Assembly: GCA_021731045.1 (NCBI GenBank)
Contig: JAKFYE010000005.1
Span: 43,137 to 107,136, forward strand
Direction: 5' to 3'
DNA: 64,000 nucleotides
DNA from: Bdellovibrionales bacterium
GTDB lineage: Bacteria > Bdellovibrionota > Bdellovibrionia > Bdellovibrionales > JAKFYE01
Made by a program: the position numbers and the translations under genes. Each line of letters opens with the position of its first letter. Position 1 is the stretch's first letter. Under the pieces are notes generated by a model. The model did not search any database, was not told the origin of the DNA, and saw nothing but the letters and a program-made list of their open reading frames with translations. Below are positions 1-10,073 of the stretch, one piece after another.

Positions 1-12
1 AACGAAAGTCTA

Positions 13-40
13 GGGAAGGCAAAAACCTTCCCTTTTCTTT
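13..40 (+). terminator. Rho-independent terminator of an upstream gene
   Basis: A perfect 7-bp stem (GGGAAGG / CCTTCCC) around a 6-nt A-rich loop is followed by TTTTCTTT. The T tract lies on the plus strand, so it ends a plus-strand gene that lies left of the window. Confidence 0.85.
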
Positions 41-204
41 GTCTAAATTTTTCGTTTAATTAGAATTTGAATTTCTTAGAGAGAAGTTTTGTTTAAAAGT
101 CGAAATCAGTCGAGTCTAGTTTCATATTAAAAACCTCTTAGATCCCTAAAATGACTTAAAAAAATCCGATATGAAGAGTGGTTTATTGAGAAGGGATTTC
201 TGTT

Positions 205-1668
205 TTGAAAAATGAAAAACCGGGCCAGCGCTATAAACGGGAGATTGAGCAAATTTCATTGCTCATTGTTGCCAACCGTACCAAATCTTTTGAAACGGCT
301 GCGACGTTTTTAATTCGCCGTGGACATCCATGTACATTGGAATCTAATCCTCAAGAAGCGATAAAATTTATAGCACAAAAAAGACCTCAAGTTGTTTTGC
401 TCAGTTGGAATTTAACAAATTCGAATATTACAAAACTATATAACTTTATAACGAATACTTTAAAATGCTTTGTGATTGTTTTTGCCGAGAGTACCGACAC
501 CAAAACGGCAGCCGAACTTTTATCTTCAGCGTTTCCCGAAATTATGCACGCTCCGGTGAGTGGACTCGGCATTTACATGAGAATTCAGCGAGTTGCTGAA
601 ACCTACGAAGAGGTTGTTGCGAGTCGACAAAAATCTTTAGGCGTTAATCAAAGTATTCCGGTTAGAGGCGCCCAAATTGCTAATAATGGAGAATGGGTTT
701 TGAAGGGCGCCGACCCAACAATTGGCAAAAATATTTGGGAGTTCAAAACGACATACCTACAAACATATCAAGGTCGTTCCAGTCTTTTCTTTTTTAAAGG
801 CGAAAATCCACCTACAAAAAGTAAGGTCGGTGGTGGATGGGAAACGAGCGAGATCGACGGCTCCTTTGATGCGCGCATACTCACGGAAGAAGAAGAAAAC
901 GAATTGCTCGAAAAAGAAGTTCGAGAGCTTGTTAATAAAGGCTTAGGCGAACCGACTCCCAGCCAAGAAGTACAAGATCTCGAGGCTTATATTATAAGCG
1001 GTGGGCAGAAGACACGAACAGAAGAGCCAATTTTAGTAAATGCAAAAATTAATACAATTGATATTTCGAGGCGATTAAAAACGAAAGGGAGTGAAAGATT
1101 GGCTGTTATGCTGATCAATAGTACTTTGGTAAAAGGATATTTATTTGCGAAAACAGAGTCGCCAGAAAATATGGATGAAGCCGAGCTGGCAGAATTAAAA
1201 ATCCGTGCAATTCATTATTTAGAAGAGAGCGGAGAAGTTTTAGATAAGTCAGACTTATTTAATCTTTCTGTAGAACAAATAAATTTTAAAGCATGGAACG
1301 AAAAATTTGCAGAAATGCTCGCGCTGGCGCCGAACTTTAGCGAAAGATGGGGGCTCGCTTTTTTTCCATTTGATGGTATCCAACCAAACATAGAAAAAAA
1401 GCATGAGGGCATGGTCGCGGTAGATATGGAGGAAGTATTTCCGGACATGAAGTTGAGCTTTGACCTCTTCGTGCACTTTCCCATGAACAATCGCTACTTT
1501 CTATATTGCAAAACGGGTCAGTATATTTCAGAAGAACAAAAAAACAGAATGTCGCGCTTAAAAACAAAACACTTCTTTATCAAAGAAGCTGAAATTCCAC
1601 AGTTCAAAGAGTTTTGTGCGATCAATCGAATTCAAGCAAAAATATTAAACTACGCGCCTGCGGCTTAA
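205..1668 (+). CDS. Protein with degenerate response-regulator receiver-like N-terminus, function unknown
   Basis: A 487-residue soluble protein starting at a TTG codon, with GAGAAGGG about 9 nt upstream. Residues about 17-135 have the alternating strand/helix pattern of a receiver domain. Where a receiver carries its phosphorylated aspartate, this protein reads VVLLSWNL, so the acceptor is missing and phosphorylation is unlikely. The middle (about 150-300) contains a WVLKGADPTIG stretch and an acidic, glutamate-rich region. The C-terminal 180 residues have no fold I recognise. It converges with uvrA, with the stop codons overlapping by 4 nt (1665-1668). It could be a non-phosphorylated signalling scaffold; that is inference. 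Confidence 0.8.
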   Translation: MKNEKPGQRYKREIEQISLLIVANRTKSFETAATFLIRRGHPCTLESNPQEAIKFIAQKRPQVVLLSWNLTNSNITKLYNFITNTLKCFVIVFAESTDTKTAAELLSSAFPEIMHAPVSGLGIYMRIQRVAETYEEVVASRQKSLGVNQSIPVRGAQIANNGEWVLKGADPTIGKNIWEFKTTYLQTYQGRSSLFFFKGENPPTKSKVGGGWETSEIDGSFDARILTEEEENELLEKEVRELVNKGLGEPTPSQEVQDLEAYIISGGQKTRTEEPILVNAKINTIDISRRLKTKGSERLAVMLINSTLVKGYLFAKTESPENMDEAELAELKIRAIHYLEESGEVLDKSDLFNLSVEQINFKAWNEKFAEMLALAPNFSERWGLAFFPFDGIQPNIEKKHEGMVAVDMEEVFPDMKLSFDLFVHFPMNNRYFLYCKTGQYISEEQKNRMSRLKTKHFFIKEAEIPQFKEFCAINRIQAKILNYAPAA

Positions 1669-4214
1669 AGAAATCGAGCGGTGAGACTGACTTTTGATTT
1701 TTTTATCTCAGAGAGAGTGCCACTCGCGACGATTTGGCCGCCACCCTCGCCACCTTCTGGACCCAAATCGACAATATAATCGCTACTGCGAATAATATCG
1801 AGATTGTGTTCTATCACAACCACCGTGTTACCTTGATCGACCAGTGTGTGTAAAAGTTCGAGGAGTTTGTGGACATCTTCGAAATGCAATCCTGTTGTAG
1901 GTTCATCTAGAATGTACAAAGTTTTTCCGGTGGAACGTTTTGAGAGTTCTTTTGAAAGCTTCACTCGTTGGGCTTCTCCGCCCGAGAGGGTTATCGAGCT
2001 TTGGCCCAAGGTTATATAGTCTAATCCAACTTGATTCAGCGTGTGTAATTTGGTGTAAATGCGCTTATGATTCTCAAAAAATGGCGCGGCTTCGGCAACG
2101 CTCATGGAAAGAACATCTGCAATAGATTTATCTTTAAATTTTACATTTAAGGTTTCGCGATTGTAGCGCTTTCCGCCGCAAACATCGCACTGTACAAAAA
2201 CTTCTGCGAGAAAATGCATTTCCATACGAATTTGTCCCGCTCCTTGGCAGGCTTCGCAACGACCACCCTTGACATTAAAACTAAAGCGGCCAGGCGCATA
2301 GCCTCGTAATCGAGATTCTGGTAAATGTGCATAAAGATCGCGAATCATCGAGAAGAGTCCAACATACGTCGCTGGGTTGGAACGTGGCGTGCGCCCAATG
2401 GGTTTTTGATTAATATCAACGACGCTATCAAGATTTTCTATGCCCTCGATTTTTTTAAATTGTGGCAGGCGAAGAGAGGATTTATTAAATTTATTAGAGA
2501 GAATACGAAAGAGCGTATCGAGGATCAGCGTGCTTTTACCACTACCAGAAACTCCGGTGACCGAAGTCAATCGCCCGAGAGGAAGTCTTAAATCGACAGA
2601 TTTCAAATTATTTCCACTTGCGCCAGAAAGACTAATCCAACGGTCGGGCTTATCTGTTCGCGCACGAGATATCGAAGCCTTTTTTTTTCCTGACAAATAC
2701 TGGCCTGTTAAACTTTTGGGATTGTCACAAATTTCTTTAAGCGTGCCTTCGGCTTGAATAATTCCACCTAAAATACCCGCGCGAGGGCCGAGATCGATCA
2801 CTTTATCGGCGACACGAATTGTTTCTTCATCATGCTCAACTAAAATAATAGTATTTCCTCGATCTCGCAAAAATGAAAGTGCCGTCAAAAGATTGTTTTG
2901 GTCGCGAGCATGTAAGCCGATACTAGGCTCATCAAGAACATATAAAACACCGACAAGCGCTGAGCCTAATTGCGTCGCCAGACGAATCCTTTGTGATTCG
3001 CCTCCAGATAGAGTGCGAGTCGCCCGACTTAAACTCAAGTAGCCTACGCCTAGTTCCGAAAGGATGTCGAGCCGAGACTGGAGTTGCTTTAAAAGCTTAG
3101 AAAGTATCTGTTGCTCGCGCGGGTTCCATTTTTTGTTTCGGATATATTCGGTTAATTTTTTTATTGGAAGCTCTGAGAGCTGACCGATATGTTGACCTTC
3201 GATTAAAATAGCGAGAGCTTCCTTTTTTAAACGATATCCATCACAGTCGGGACACGCACGTAACGCGAGCTCGTCAACCTCGCGTTCTTCTTCATCATCA
3301 GATTGCGAAGTTTCAAGCGTAACTTCGTCTTGAAAATCAAGGCTACCAAGGCCATTACACGCAGGGCAGGCGCCCTTAGGATTGTTAAAACTCAAAAGCC
3401 TTGGCTCAATTTCAGGAAAGTTAAAATCACATTTTGGACACGCAAGATTTTTTGAATAAACTCTTTGCTCGCCCGATTCTATATTTTCAATAATTAGATA
3501 CCCGCCAGATAACGAAAAGGCCGCCTCAATACTTTCTTTTAATCGTGCATGTATGTCGGGTTTAATCACCAGACGATCAATAAGAAGTTCGATGTCGTGA
3601 GTTTTCGTTTTGACAAGTTTGCCGGCGGATTCAAGTTCAACGTATTTGCCATCTACCCGCGCGCGTATGTAACCCGACTTCAGCCACTTTTGAAACTCCG
3701 CAAAAAACTCACCCTTCTTTGCTCGGGCAACGGGCGATAAAACATGAATTTTAGTATTTTTTGTCATGGCCAAAACATCAGCGATAATATGCTCAACGTC
3801 TTGTCCTGTGAGAGGAATATGATGATCAGGACAAGTCGGCGTTCCAGCCTTTACATACAGCAATCGCAGGTAATCATAAATTTCAGTTACGGTTCCGACG
3901 GTTGAGCGTGGATTAGTCGAAGTTGTTTTTTGTTCTATAGCAATCGCAGGCGAAAGACCGGTGATAGAATCGACCTCAGGCTTTTTTAGCTGTTCTAAAA
4001 AATTTCGAGCGTACACCGAAAGACTTTCAATATATCGCCGCTGGCCCTCAGCATAAATTGTATCAAAGGCGAGCGTCGATTTACCGCTCCCACTCAACCC
4101 AGTAATCACCGTTATTTTGTTTCGTGGAATAAAAACATCAATATTTCTAAGGTTGTGCTCACGCGCACCCTTAACAAATATTCCGTTTTTATTTTCGTTA
4201 TCACGAACGCTCAT
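1665..4214 (-). CDS. uvrA: Excinuclease ABC subunit A, shortened
   Basis: DNA-damage recognition ATPase of nucleotide excision repair, acting with UvrB. Both ABC modules are present: Walker A GLSGSGKS at residues 39-46 and GVSGSGKS near 554, with LSGGESQR near 402 and LSGGEAQR in the second half. The zinc motifs CPKC/CPAC (about 256-283) and CEAC/CDVC near the C-terminal side are intact. The protein is 849 residues against about 940 usually. The roughly 90 residues that normally separate the CPAC pair from the CPDCDGY motif are replaced by a short acidic linker (about 305-315). ATG start with AAGG upstream, 11 bp after the phosphomannomutase gene, so last in the minus-strand run. Confidence 0.96.
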   Translation of the reverse strand: MSVRDNENKNGIFVKGAREHNLRNIDVFIPRNKITVITGLSGSGKSTLAFDTIYAEGQRRYIESLSVYARNFLEQLKKPEVDSITGLSPAIAIEQKTTSTNPRSTVGTVTEIYDYLRLLYVKAGTPTCPDHHIPLTGQDVEHIIADVLAMTKNTKIHVLSPVARAKKGEFFAEFQKWLKSGYIRARVDGKYVELESAGKLVKTKTHDIELLIDRLVIKPDIHARLKESIEAAFSLSGGYLIIENIESGEQRVYSKNLACPKCDFNFPEIEPRLLSFNNPKGACPACNGLGSLDFQDEVTLETSQSDDEEEREVDELALRACPDCDGYRLKKEALAILIEGQHIGQLSELPIKKLTEYIRNKKWNPREQQILSKLLKQLQSRLDILSELGVGYLSLSRATRTLSGGESQRIRLATQLGSALVGVLYVLDEPSIGLHARDQNNLLTALSFLRDRGNTIILVEHDEETIRVADKVIDLGPRAGILGGIIQAEGTLKEICDNPKSLTGQYLSGKKKASISRARTDKPDRWISLSGASGNNLKSVDLRLPLGRLTSVTGVSGSGKSTLILDTLFRILSNKFNKSSLRLPQFKKIEGIENLDSVVDINQKPIGRTPRSNPATYVGLFSMIRDLYAHLPESRLRGYAPGRFSFNVKGGRCEACQGAGQIRMEMHFLAEVFVQCDVCGGKRYNRETLNVKFKDKSIADVLSMSVAEAAPFFENHKRIYTKLHTLNQVGLDYITLGQSSITLSGGEAQRVKLSKELSKRSTGKTLYILDEPTTGLHFEDVHKLLELLHTLVDQGNTVVVIEHNLDIIRSSDYIVDLGPEGGEGGGQIVASGTLSEIKKSKVSLTARFL

Positions 4215-4225
4215 GACGGCCTTAA

Positions 4226-5593
4226 CTACAAAAGTGGTTTAATTAAAGACTCTATTTCTGTTTGAATGCGACGAAGGCCCTCGGACGTCACCGATTCAAA
4301 ACGTAAAACCAAAACAGGCTGAGTATTAGATGCACGTGCCAAAGCCCAGCCATCTATGTAGCTGATGCGAATGCCGTCTATAAAATTAACTTTATATTCT
4401 GGAGTGTCTTTAGAATATTTTCGTTTTAAAGCCTCCACGATACTGACCTTCTTTTCCTCGGTTGTATCTACACGTAATTCCGGAGTGTTATATGCCATCG
4501 GAAAACCCTCAAGCAGCTGGTTAATGGTTTTTCCGGTTCTCGACATAATTTCTATTAAGCGAAGAGCAGCATACAAAGAGTCATCGTAGCCAAAGTTGCG
4601 ATCGGCAAAGAAAATATGACCACTCAACTCTCCACCAAACGGAGACTTCTCATCTTTAATTTTCTGTTTAATTAAACTGTGACCGGTTTTCCACATAATT
4701 GGTTGCCCACCGTGCTTGGCAATGTCTGCGTATAAACGATCCGAACATTTGACGTCGCCAATAATTTTCAGGCCCTTTTCTCTGCTTAAAAGATCGCGAC
4801 TGACAATCGCCATAAACTCGTCGCCAAGAACCATTTTTCCGGTATCATCAATAATTCCAATTCTGTCCGCATCACCATCAAAACCAATTCCCACCTTCGC
4901 GCCGGTTTCACGAACTTTTTTTATTAATGCGGACATATTTTCTTCAACGGTTGGGTCTGGGTGATGATTTGGAAATCTTCCGTCTGGCTCTTCAAATAAA
5001 ATTGTGGGCTTAAGTCCGGCGCCTTCAAAAAGTTTTCGTACGATACATCCGGCAGCGCCATTTCCGCAGTCAAGAACCACCGGAAAATTTTTAAGATCTT
5101 TAAACTCAGATTTATATTTCTCTAAATAGCTTGGAAAAATATCAAATTTTTTCGAAAGGCCACTGCCAGTCGCATATTTTTGCGATTCAATAATTTTTTG
5201 AAGTTCTTTAATTTTTTCTCCGTAAATTGTAGAATTACCAACCGAAATTTTAAAGCCATTGTATTCGGGGGGATTGTGACTTCCCGTAATCATAATTCCA
5301 CCGTTTGCACCGGGAACGGTAAACGTAGAAAAATAAGAAATCGGAGTCGTAATAAGGCCTAATTCAAGTACATCCGCACCGGCAGACGTCATTCCCTGCA
5401 CGATAGATTTTGCTAGCGACGGACTTGAAAGACGCGCATCGTACCCTACGGTAAGAATCAGTTTATCTTTACCCGTGATCTTGCGTACGTATGTTGCATG
5501 AGCACGCCCAAGCTCTATTGCAAAGTCTTCGTCAAACTGTTCTTTGTAAACGCCCCGAATATCATATTCACGAAAAATAACTGGTTTAAACAT
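4226..5593 (-). CDS. Phosphomannomutase/phosphoglucomutase
   Basis: Alpha-D-phosphohexomutase that interconverts hexose 1- and 6-phosphates, feeding LPS and capsule sugar nucleotides. The catalytic phosphoserine motif TGSHNP lies near residue 103, the magnesium loop DGDADR near 238-243, and the sugar-binding GGELSGH motif near 320. At 455 residues it has the normal length of the bacterial ManB/AlgC group. ATG start with a good AAGGAGA ribosome-binding site. It lies 10 bp downstream of pdxA and 11 bp upstream of uvrA. Whether mannose or glucose phosphate is preferred cannot be read from the sequence, so no symbol is given. Confidence 0.93.
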   Translation of the reverse strand: MFKPVIFREYDIRGVYKEQFDEDFAIELGRAHATYVRKITGKDKLILTVGYDARLSSPSLAKSIVQGMTSAGADVLELGLITTPISYFSTFTVPGANGGIMITGSHNPPEYNGFKISVGNSTIYGEKIKELQKIIESQKYATGSGLSKKFDIFPSYLEKYKSEFKDLKNFPVVLDCGNGAAGCIVRKLFEGAGLKPTILFEEPDGRFPNHHPDPTVEENMSALIKKVRETGAKVGIGFDGDADRIGIIDDTGKMVLGDEFMAIVSRDLLSREKGLKIIGDVKCSDRLYADIAKHGGQPIMWKTGHSLIKQKIKDEKSPFGGELSGHIFFADRNFGYDDSLYAALRLIEIMSRTGKTINQLLEGFPMAYNTPELRVDTTEEKKVSIVEALKRKYSKDTPEYKVNFIDGIRISYIDGWALARASNTQPVLVLRFESVTSEGLRRIQTEIESLIKPLL

Positions 5594-5603
5594 GCAGTCT
5601 CCT

Positions 5604-6590
5604 TTAGGGGTTTATTGCCAGATTGGATTGAGTTCGGCAAAGCTCTATCGCGAGCTCGAGGGCCTTTAACATTGAGCTTGCGTCGGCTTTGTCTTTACCA
5701 AAAATATTTTTTGCGGTTCCATGATCAACACTCGTACGTATGAACGGCAAACCAAGAGTAATATGGACGTTCGCATCGTTTTTATGAAGAGATTTAAACG
5801 GTATTAACCCTTGGTCGTGATAGCACGCGACAAGAACAGAATATTTACGAAGAGTCTCTTCAAAAAAAGTTGTGTCGGGAACTAAAGGCCCCTCGACGGA
5901 CAACTTTTTCTTTTTGAACAAATCGATAAGGGGCAAGTGTAACTGCTGCTCCTCGCTGCCAATAATAGATTTTTCTCCCGCATGTGGATTGAGTCCCAAC
6001 AGCCCCACCGGCTTAGACGCCAATTTTTTTGGAAGTAAAGAGCGTAGCTTAAGTGCGGCTAAAACAGCCTTTTCAAGCTTTGATGAAGTCAGAGTTGTAG
6101 AAACTTGGCTAATAGGAATGTGCCCTGTTGCGAGGACAACGTTGAGCTTTGATCCGATAAATCCCATAAAAACTTCTTTTGTTCCTGAAACGCGTTGTAA
6201 AATATCAGTGTGCCCGATGTCGCTCATGCCAGAGTCTTGTATAATAGTTTTAGAAACTGGAGCGGTTGCGATGCCATCAATATGACCGTGCGAAGCCGCC
6301 TGTGCAGCGGTTTCAATCCATGTTGCAGGAGACAGCGAGGAATTAATATCTAGAATTTCTTTGTAATCCTTAGGTGTACGAGTAAGCGCCTCATGCCAAG
6401 AAGAGACGGTAATTCTTTTGAACCTTGAGTCGAGACGAGACAAATCCTTTTTTGAGCACTTTGGTGAGCGAAAAAGAATAAACTGAAAATCTTTTTTAGG
6501 CCCAAGTTTATTTAGAGCTTTACATGAAATCTCCAAGCCGATGCCGTCGGTATCTCCAGTTGTAATGGCAATGCGATAAGGTCGCTTCAC
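5604..6590 (-). CDS. pdxA: 4-hydroxythreonine-4-phosphate dehydrogenase
   Basis: NAD-dependent enzyme of the DXP-dependent pyridoxal phosphate pathway. It oxidises 4-phosphohydroxy-L-threonine, and the product condenses with deoxyxylulose phosphate. Family motifs seen are TTGDTDGIGLEI at the N-terminus, GLNPHAGE at about 197-204, the metal-ligand region HDQGLIPFK near 256, and TSVDHGTA near the C-terminus. 328 residues is the normal length. The start is GTG at 6590. It follows the surA-like gene by 44 bp, the same surA-pdxA order as in E. coli, so it is probably co-transcribed with the foldase genes. Confidence 0.95.
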   Translation of the reverse strand: MKRPYRIAITTGDTDGIGLEISCKALNKLGPKKDFQFILFRSPKCSKKDLSRLDSRFKRITVSSWHEALTRTPKDYKEILDINSSLSPATWIETAAQAASHGHIDGIATAPVSKTIIQDSGMSDIGHTDILQRVSGTKEVFMGFIGSKLNVVLATGHIPISQVSTTLTSSKLEKAVLAALKLRSLLPKKLASKPVGLLGLNPHAGEKSIIGSEEQQLHLPLIDLFKKKKLSVEGPLVPDTTFFEETLRKYSVLVACYHDQGLIPFKSLHKNDANVHITLGLPFIRTSVDHGTAKNIFGKDKADASSMLKALELAIELCRTQSNLAINP

Positions 6591-6634
6591 GAGTGTCTTG
6601 TCCAGCCTTTCAGTCTTTGATTTTACGAGACTTT

Positions 6635-7576
6635 TTAGTTAATCCGGATAAAAGACTCTTGTCTCTTTTGCGCTAACCAAAAAGAAAATTGTTTTTTAAA
6701 AGCCAGCTCGCCTAAGTAGTCCGCAATTTTCTTTTTATTCTGTTCAAAGTCCGGTGATGGAATCAACGTTTTTTCTAAAACTTTGACGACATGAAAACCA
6801 ATTCGGGTTTTTATGATATCGGTGGTTCCATTAACCGGAGTTGCTTGAGCGGCCTTCTCGATTTCAAGAAGCGTTTCACCAGACTTAAAAGTTCCCAAAA
6901 GGCCACCAGAAGAAAAATTAGGATCTTCGCTATATTGAGAAGCTAATGTTTCAAACGACTTTCCGCTGCGCAACTTTTCAAGAACTGATTGGGCGCGGAT
7001 TTTTGCGGCATCGACATCTCCACCTTTGGGAACAAAAAGAATATGCGCGAGCTTGTATTGAAAGGTTTCTTGTCCTGCTTGAGAACCTTTTTGTGAAATG
7101 TAATAAGCAGCGATGTCCTCATCACTAATTTTAATTTTAGATGTAATTGCTTTTTCAATTAACGAATGCCGCTCAATTCTTTTTTTAATAAAATTTTGAT
7201 ATTCGGAAAAATCAACGCCCTGTTCTTTTAGCGCTTGCTTCAACTGACTACGTGTAATTTTATTACTTGCTGCGAGGCCTTTTATTTCAGACTCGACACG
7301 TTCAACGGTGACACTTAAACCTTGTTTTTGAACTTCAGAATCAATGATTTTTTCATTAATCATAACGTCGATCAACTTTGCCCTATCAGCAATGACCTCT
7401 TTTCTATCAGTTACGATAAGATCATCAACCATACCACCATGAGTGATTTGACGTTTGTAGTTTTCAATATCAGAAAGCGTGATGACTTGGTCATTGACGA
7501 TCGCGACGGTTTTTTCTATGAGCTCTGCGTGTGCAAAGGAAAACATAAATATAATAAGGAAGACAAGCCGACTCAC
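6635..7576 (-). CDS. SurA-like periplasmic peptidyl-prolyl isomerase/chaperone
   Basis: A 313-residue exported foldase. The N-terminal 17 residues form a signal peptide (hydrophobic LVFLIIFMFSF, then AHA). The SurA N-terminal helical region follows (about 20-160), with the typical IVNDQVITLSDIENY opening. One parvulin domain lies at about 172-270, with the GGLLGTF and GFHVVKV signatures. E. coli SurA has two parvulin domains, so this is a one-domain form. The gene overlaps the upstream PpiC lipoprotein gene by 4 nt and precedes pdxA. It probably helps outer-membrane protein folding. Of the three adjacent paralogues it is the closest to SurA by layout. Confidence 0.88.
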   Translation of the reverse strand: MSRLVFLIIFMFSFAHAELIEKTVAIVNDQVITLSDIENYKRQITHGGMVDDLIVTDRKEVIADRAKLIDVMINEKIIDSEVQKQGLSVTVERVESEIKGLAASNKITRSQLKQALKEQGVDFSEYQNFIKKRIERHSLIEKAITSKIKISDEDIAAYYISQKGSQAGQETFQYKLAHILFVPKGGDVDAAKIRAQSVLEKLRSGKSFETLASQYSEDPNFSSGGLLGTFKSGETLLEIEKAAQATPVNGTTDIIKTRIGFHVVKVLEKTLIPSPDFEQNKKKIADYLGELAFKKQFSFWLAQKRQESFIRIN

Positions 7577-8538
7577 TGTTCACCTCGAGTAATAACCGTA
7601 ATTGAATTAATTAATTCGTCATTACGAGAAACATGCGCTTGTTTTATTTGATCTTCTAACCAAGCGGAATAAGCCGCCTGCTCTCGATCTGCGCGCATAA
7701 GCTTAGAAATACTAGCGCGGGCGTCCTGGAAATTCAATTGTGACTCAGACTTTTTACCCAGCACCTCAAAGATATGGTAACCATACGGGCTTTTTAACAC
7801 AGGGCTCCTTTTGCCAATTGGCCAAGAGAACGCTTTGTCAAAAATCTCCAGTGTGCCTTTGGCAATCCAACCGGTATCTCCGCCGTTTGTAGCTTCAGGG
7901 GCAATCGAAAATTTTTTGGCGAGTTCAGCAAAATCAGATTTTTTGTTAAGCTGATCATACAGCCGCAGAGCAGGATCTTCGGTCGAAAAGACAATTTGCC
8001 TCACCCGAATCATCGCTTTTTGTATGAAAAGCTCTTGATTGTTTTCATAGTAAGACTTCATTTCGCCCTCAGTAGGCTCAGCCACTTTTGACTTCAAGGA
8101 TTCAAAAACTTTCTTTTCGAGCAAAAGTTTTTCGATTCCACTCCGCCATTTCTCGTAAGGAACACCCGCATCGCTTAAAGCTTGTTTCATTGCGAGGTCA
8201 TCGGGATACTGCTTGCGGTATGAGTCCACGGCACCATTGAGTTCGCCTGTAGAAATGCTGACATTATTTTTTTTTGCCCATTGATTCACAAGGGCATTGT
8301 GTAGAAACTCTTCTAAAATGGATTCCTTTGCTAAATGAAGATTCTGCGGGCTCTTGGCGCCAATGGCATCGTAAGCCTTCATTTTTTGCGCGAGCGCATC
8401 CGCAAAGTCAGAGGTAGTTAATTCGGAATCATTAACGGTAATAACCGGCATACTTTTTTGCCGATTGAAAAACGAACAGCTAGATAAAAAAATACCAGTC
8501 GCCAAAATAAGAGCGAGTGGTGTTTTTTTTGATTTCAT
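7573..8538 (-). CDS. PpiC-type peptidyl-prolyl isomerase lipoprotein
   Basis: A 321-residue parvulin-type foldase with a lipoprotein signal peptide (hydrophobic run, then LSSC as lipobox around Cys21). A SurA-like helical N-domain follows, then a parvulin domain at about 178-265 containing GGDTGWIAKG and GYHIFEV. The arrangement resembles PrsA-type lipid-anchored foldases more than soluble SurA. It starts 4 bp after the preceding foldase gene ends and overlaps the following one by 4 nt, so the three are translated together. Membrane location, inner or outer, is not decided by the sequence. Confidence 0.88.
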   Translation of the reverse strand: MKSKKTPLALILATGIFLSSCSFFNRQKSMPVITVNDSELTTSDFADALAQKMKAYDAIGAKSPQNLHLAKESILEEFLHNALVNQWAKKNNVSISTGELNGAVDSYRKQYPDDLAMKQALSDAGVPYEKWRSGIEKLLLEKKVFESLKSKVAEPTEGEMKSYYENNQELFIQKAMIRVRQIVFSTEDPALRLYDQLNKKSDFAELAKKFSIAPEATNGGDTGWIAKGTLEIFDKAFSWPIGKRSPVLKSPYGYHIFEVLGKKSESQLNFQDARASISKLMRADREQAAYSAWLEDQIKQAHVSRNDELINSITVITRGEQ

Positions 8539-8542
8539 AAGC

Positions 8543-9364
8543 TTACTTTAAGAGTTCTTGGTTAATTTTAACGGGATACTTCTTTTTTAAACCTTCAAAC
8601 ATTTGATCAAAAAGTTTGTTACGCTTTTCATCAAAAACCGTTACGCGAATTTGTCGCTTATTGGCTTGTTCGTAAGAATTTCGTCCAGTCAATTTCACGA
8701 TATGAATGCCAAATTGAGTTTCAACCAACCCTTTGACCTGGCCAACCTTCATTCCTGAAGCGGCCTCAAAGTATTCTTTTGCTATAGTTGAACGCGTTTG
8801 CCAGCCGACATCTCCGCCCGTTTTTTTAGTTGCGAGATCGTCCGTGTAAAGATTTACAAGCTCTTCAAACGGACGTTTACTTTTTTTGACTTCTGCCAAA
8901 ATTTCTTCAGCACGTTTTCTTGCTGTTGCCCGCTGTTCTTTGGTCGCATCCGCTTTAACTTCGATCAAAATGTGACTGGTACGAAGCTCAGGACTATTTT
9001 CGTAAGCTTTCTTTAAATCGCCCTCGGTGATCTTTATTTCATCAATTTTTTTTGCTAATTCGAATTCAATCAGCGCTTTGTAAAGCTCCTGGTGAATACG
9101 GTCTTTCACAATAGGATCTTCGCGCAAATTGCGTTTTTCGGCCTCTTGAACTCCAATTTCAAATCGAATGAGGTCTTCTAAAAAAAGATTTTTAGGTGGA
9201 GGCGTCATTGTTTGTTTTTTTACTTGTTCATACCGATCGTTGAATTCTTTAACGGTAATGGTCTTGGATCCGGCTGTGGCGAGTACCTGAGCTCGCACCG
9301 TGAGGGGAACAAAAAGCAAAGAACAAAGACCCAATGTGGTTATGGATTTCCTAAGTGATTTCAA
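8543..9364 (-). CDS. Periplasmic PpiC-type peptidyl-prolyl isomerase
   Basis: First of three consecutive parvulin-family foldase genes. I place the start at a TTG codon at 9364 with GGGAGA upstream. This gives a clean signal peptide (LKSLRK, a hydrophobic core, then VRA-Q). The longer open frame to 9514 would overlap the acyltransferase gene by about 95 nt and bury the signal peptide. The product is 273 residues: a short helical N-domain, then a parvulin domain at about 126-228 with SHILI, GGDVGW and GIHIVKL. Likely role: proline isomerisation and chaperoning of exported proteins. Confidence 0.86.
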   Translation of the reverse strand: MKSLRKSITTLGLCSLLFVPLTVRAQVLATAGSKTITVKEFNDRYEQVKKQTMTPPPKNLFLEDLIRFEIGVQEAEKRNLREDPIVKDRIHQELYKALIEFELAKKIDEIKITEGDLKKAYENSPELRTSHILIEVKADATKEQRATARKRAEEILAEVKKSKRPFEELVNLYTDDLATKKTGGDVGWQTRSTIAKEYFEAASGMKVGQVKGLVETQFGIHIVKLTGRNSYEQANKRQIRVTVFDEKRNKLFDQMFEGLKKKYPVKINQELLK

Positions 9365-9419
9365 GGTGTTCTCTCCCGCGCAAAGAATTTGAAAATCATA
9401 TAAAAAGCGTACACCCAGG

Positions 9420-10073
9420 CTAGCTCTTTGCAAAGAGTTTCGCAGCTGCACGGCTCGCAGCATCAAGGCGGTTTTCAAGTTCACGCGCGAGGGCTTCGTC
9501 GCGAGGGTCGGCATCGTCTGAAATGATCATCGCCTCCCCCCAAACTAAACAGACTCGAGCAAAAGGAAGGGGAATAAAGGCTTTGTTCCATGAACGCTCA
9601 AAAACTTTTTTTCTCGAGCACGCAACTCCCATAGGAATAATGGGAAGATGACAAATTTTTGCTACTTCAAAAATTCCGGGCTTGGCTTTATGATAAGGTC
9701 CTTTGGGTCCATCAACTGAAACTAAAGGCGAGTAGCCTTCACGTGTTAGCCGAATTAATCCTTTTAGCGCCGCCGAGCCACCGCGGGTCGAAGAACCTCG
9801 TGATGTTTTCATTCCTAAGCGGGTTAAAACACCGTTCATTAAATCGCCATCTTTGCTCGTTGAAATCATCGTTGCAGATTTATAAAAACGACAAAAGGTG
9901 GCGGTGGCGAGTTCGTCTCCGTGCCACATAGCCATAACCCAAGGCTTTTTTTCTGCCGATAGTTTTTTTACGGCTTCGGAATCATAAATTTCGATTTTCC
10001 AAGTCGTAAACCAAAGACGATAGAGAATCGAAACAATCGAAGGAAAAATTCGATCGCGAAAAAACGAGGACAT
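9420..10073 (-). CDS. DUF374-family lysophospholipid acyltransferase-like protein
   Basis: A 217-residue protein of the DUF374 branch of the LpxL/PlsC-like acyltransferase superfamily. The acyltransferase HxxxD-like box appears as MWHGDEL near residue 47. STSKDGDLM (about 70), the RGSSTRGG stretch and the VDGPKGP motif (about 121) are typical of DUF374. A hydrophobic N-terminal segment suggests inner-membrane attachment. The ATG overlaps the etfA stop codon by one base (TAATG). Family members are usually assigned to lipid A or related lipid acylation, but the substrate here is unknown. Confidence 0.85.
   Translation of the reverse strand: MSSFFRDRIFPSIVSILYRLWFTTWKIEIYDSEAVKKLSAEKKPWVMAMWHGDELATATFCRFYKSATMISTSKDGDLMNGVLTRLGMKTSRGSSTRGGSAALKGLIRLTREGYSPLVSVDGPKGPYHKAKPGIFEVAKICHLPIIPMGVACSRKKVFERSWNKAFIPLPFARVCLVWGEAMIISDDADPRDEALARELENRLDAASRAAAKLFAKS

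Noticed and set aside
8543..9514. Longer N-terminus for the first PpiC gene
   Set aside because: It would overlap the acyltransferase gene by 95 nt and place the signal peptide internally; TTG 9364 with GGGAGA is better.
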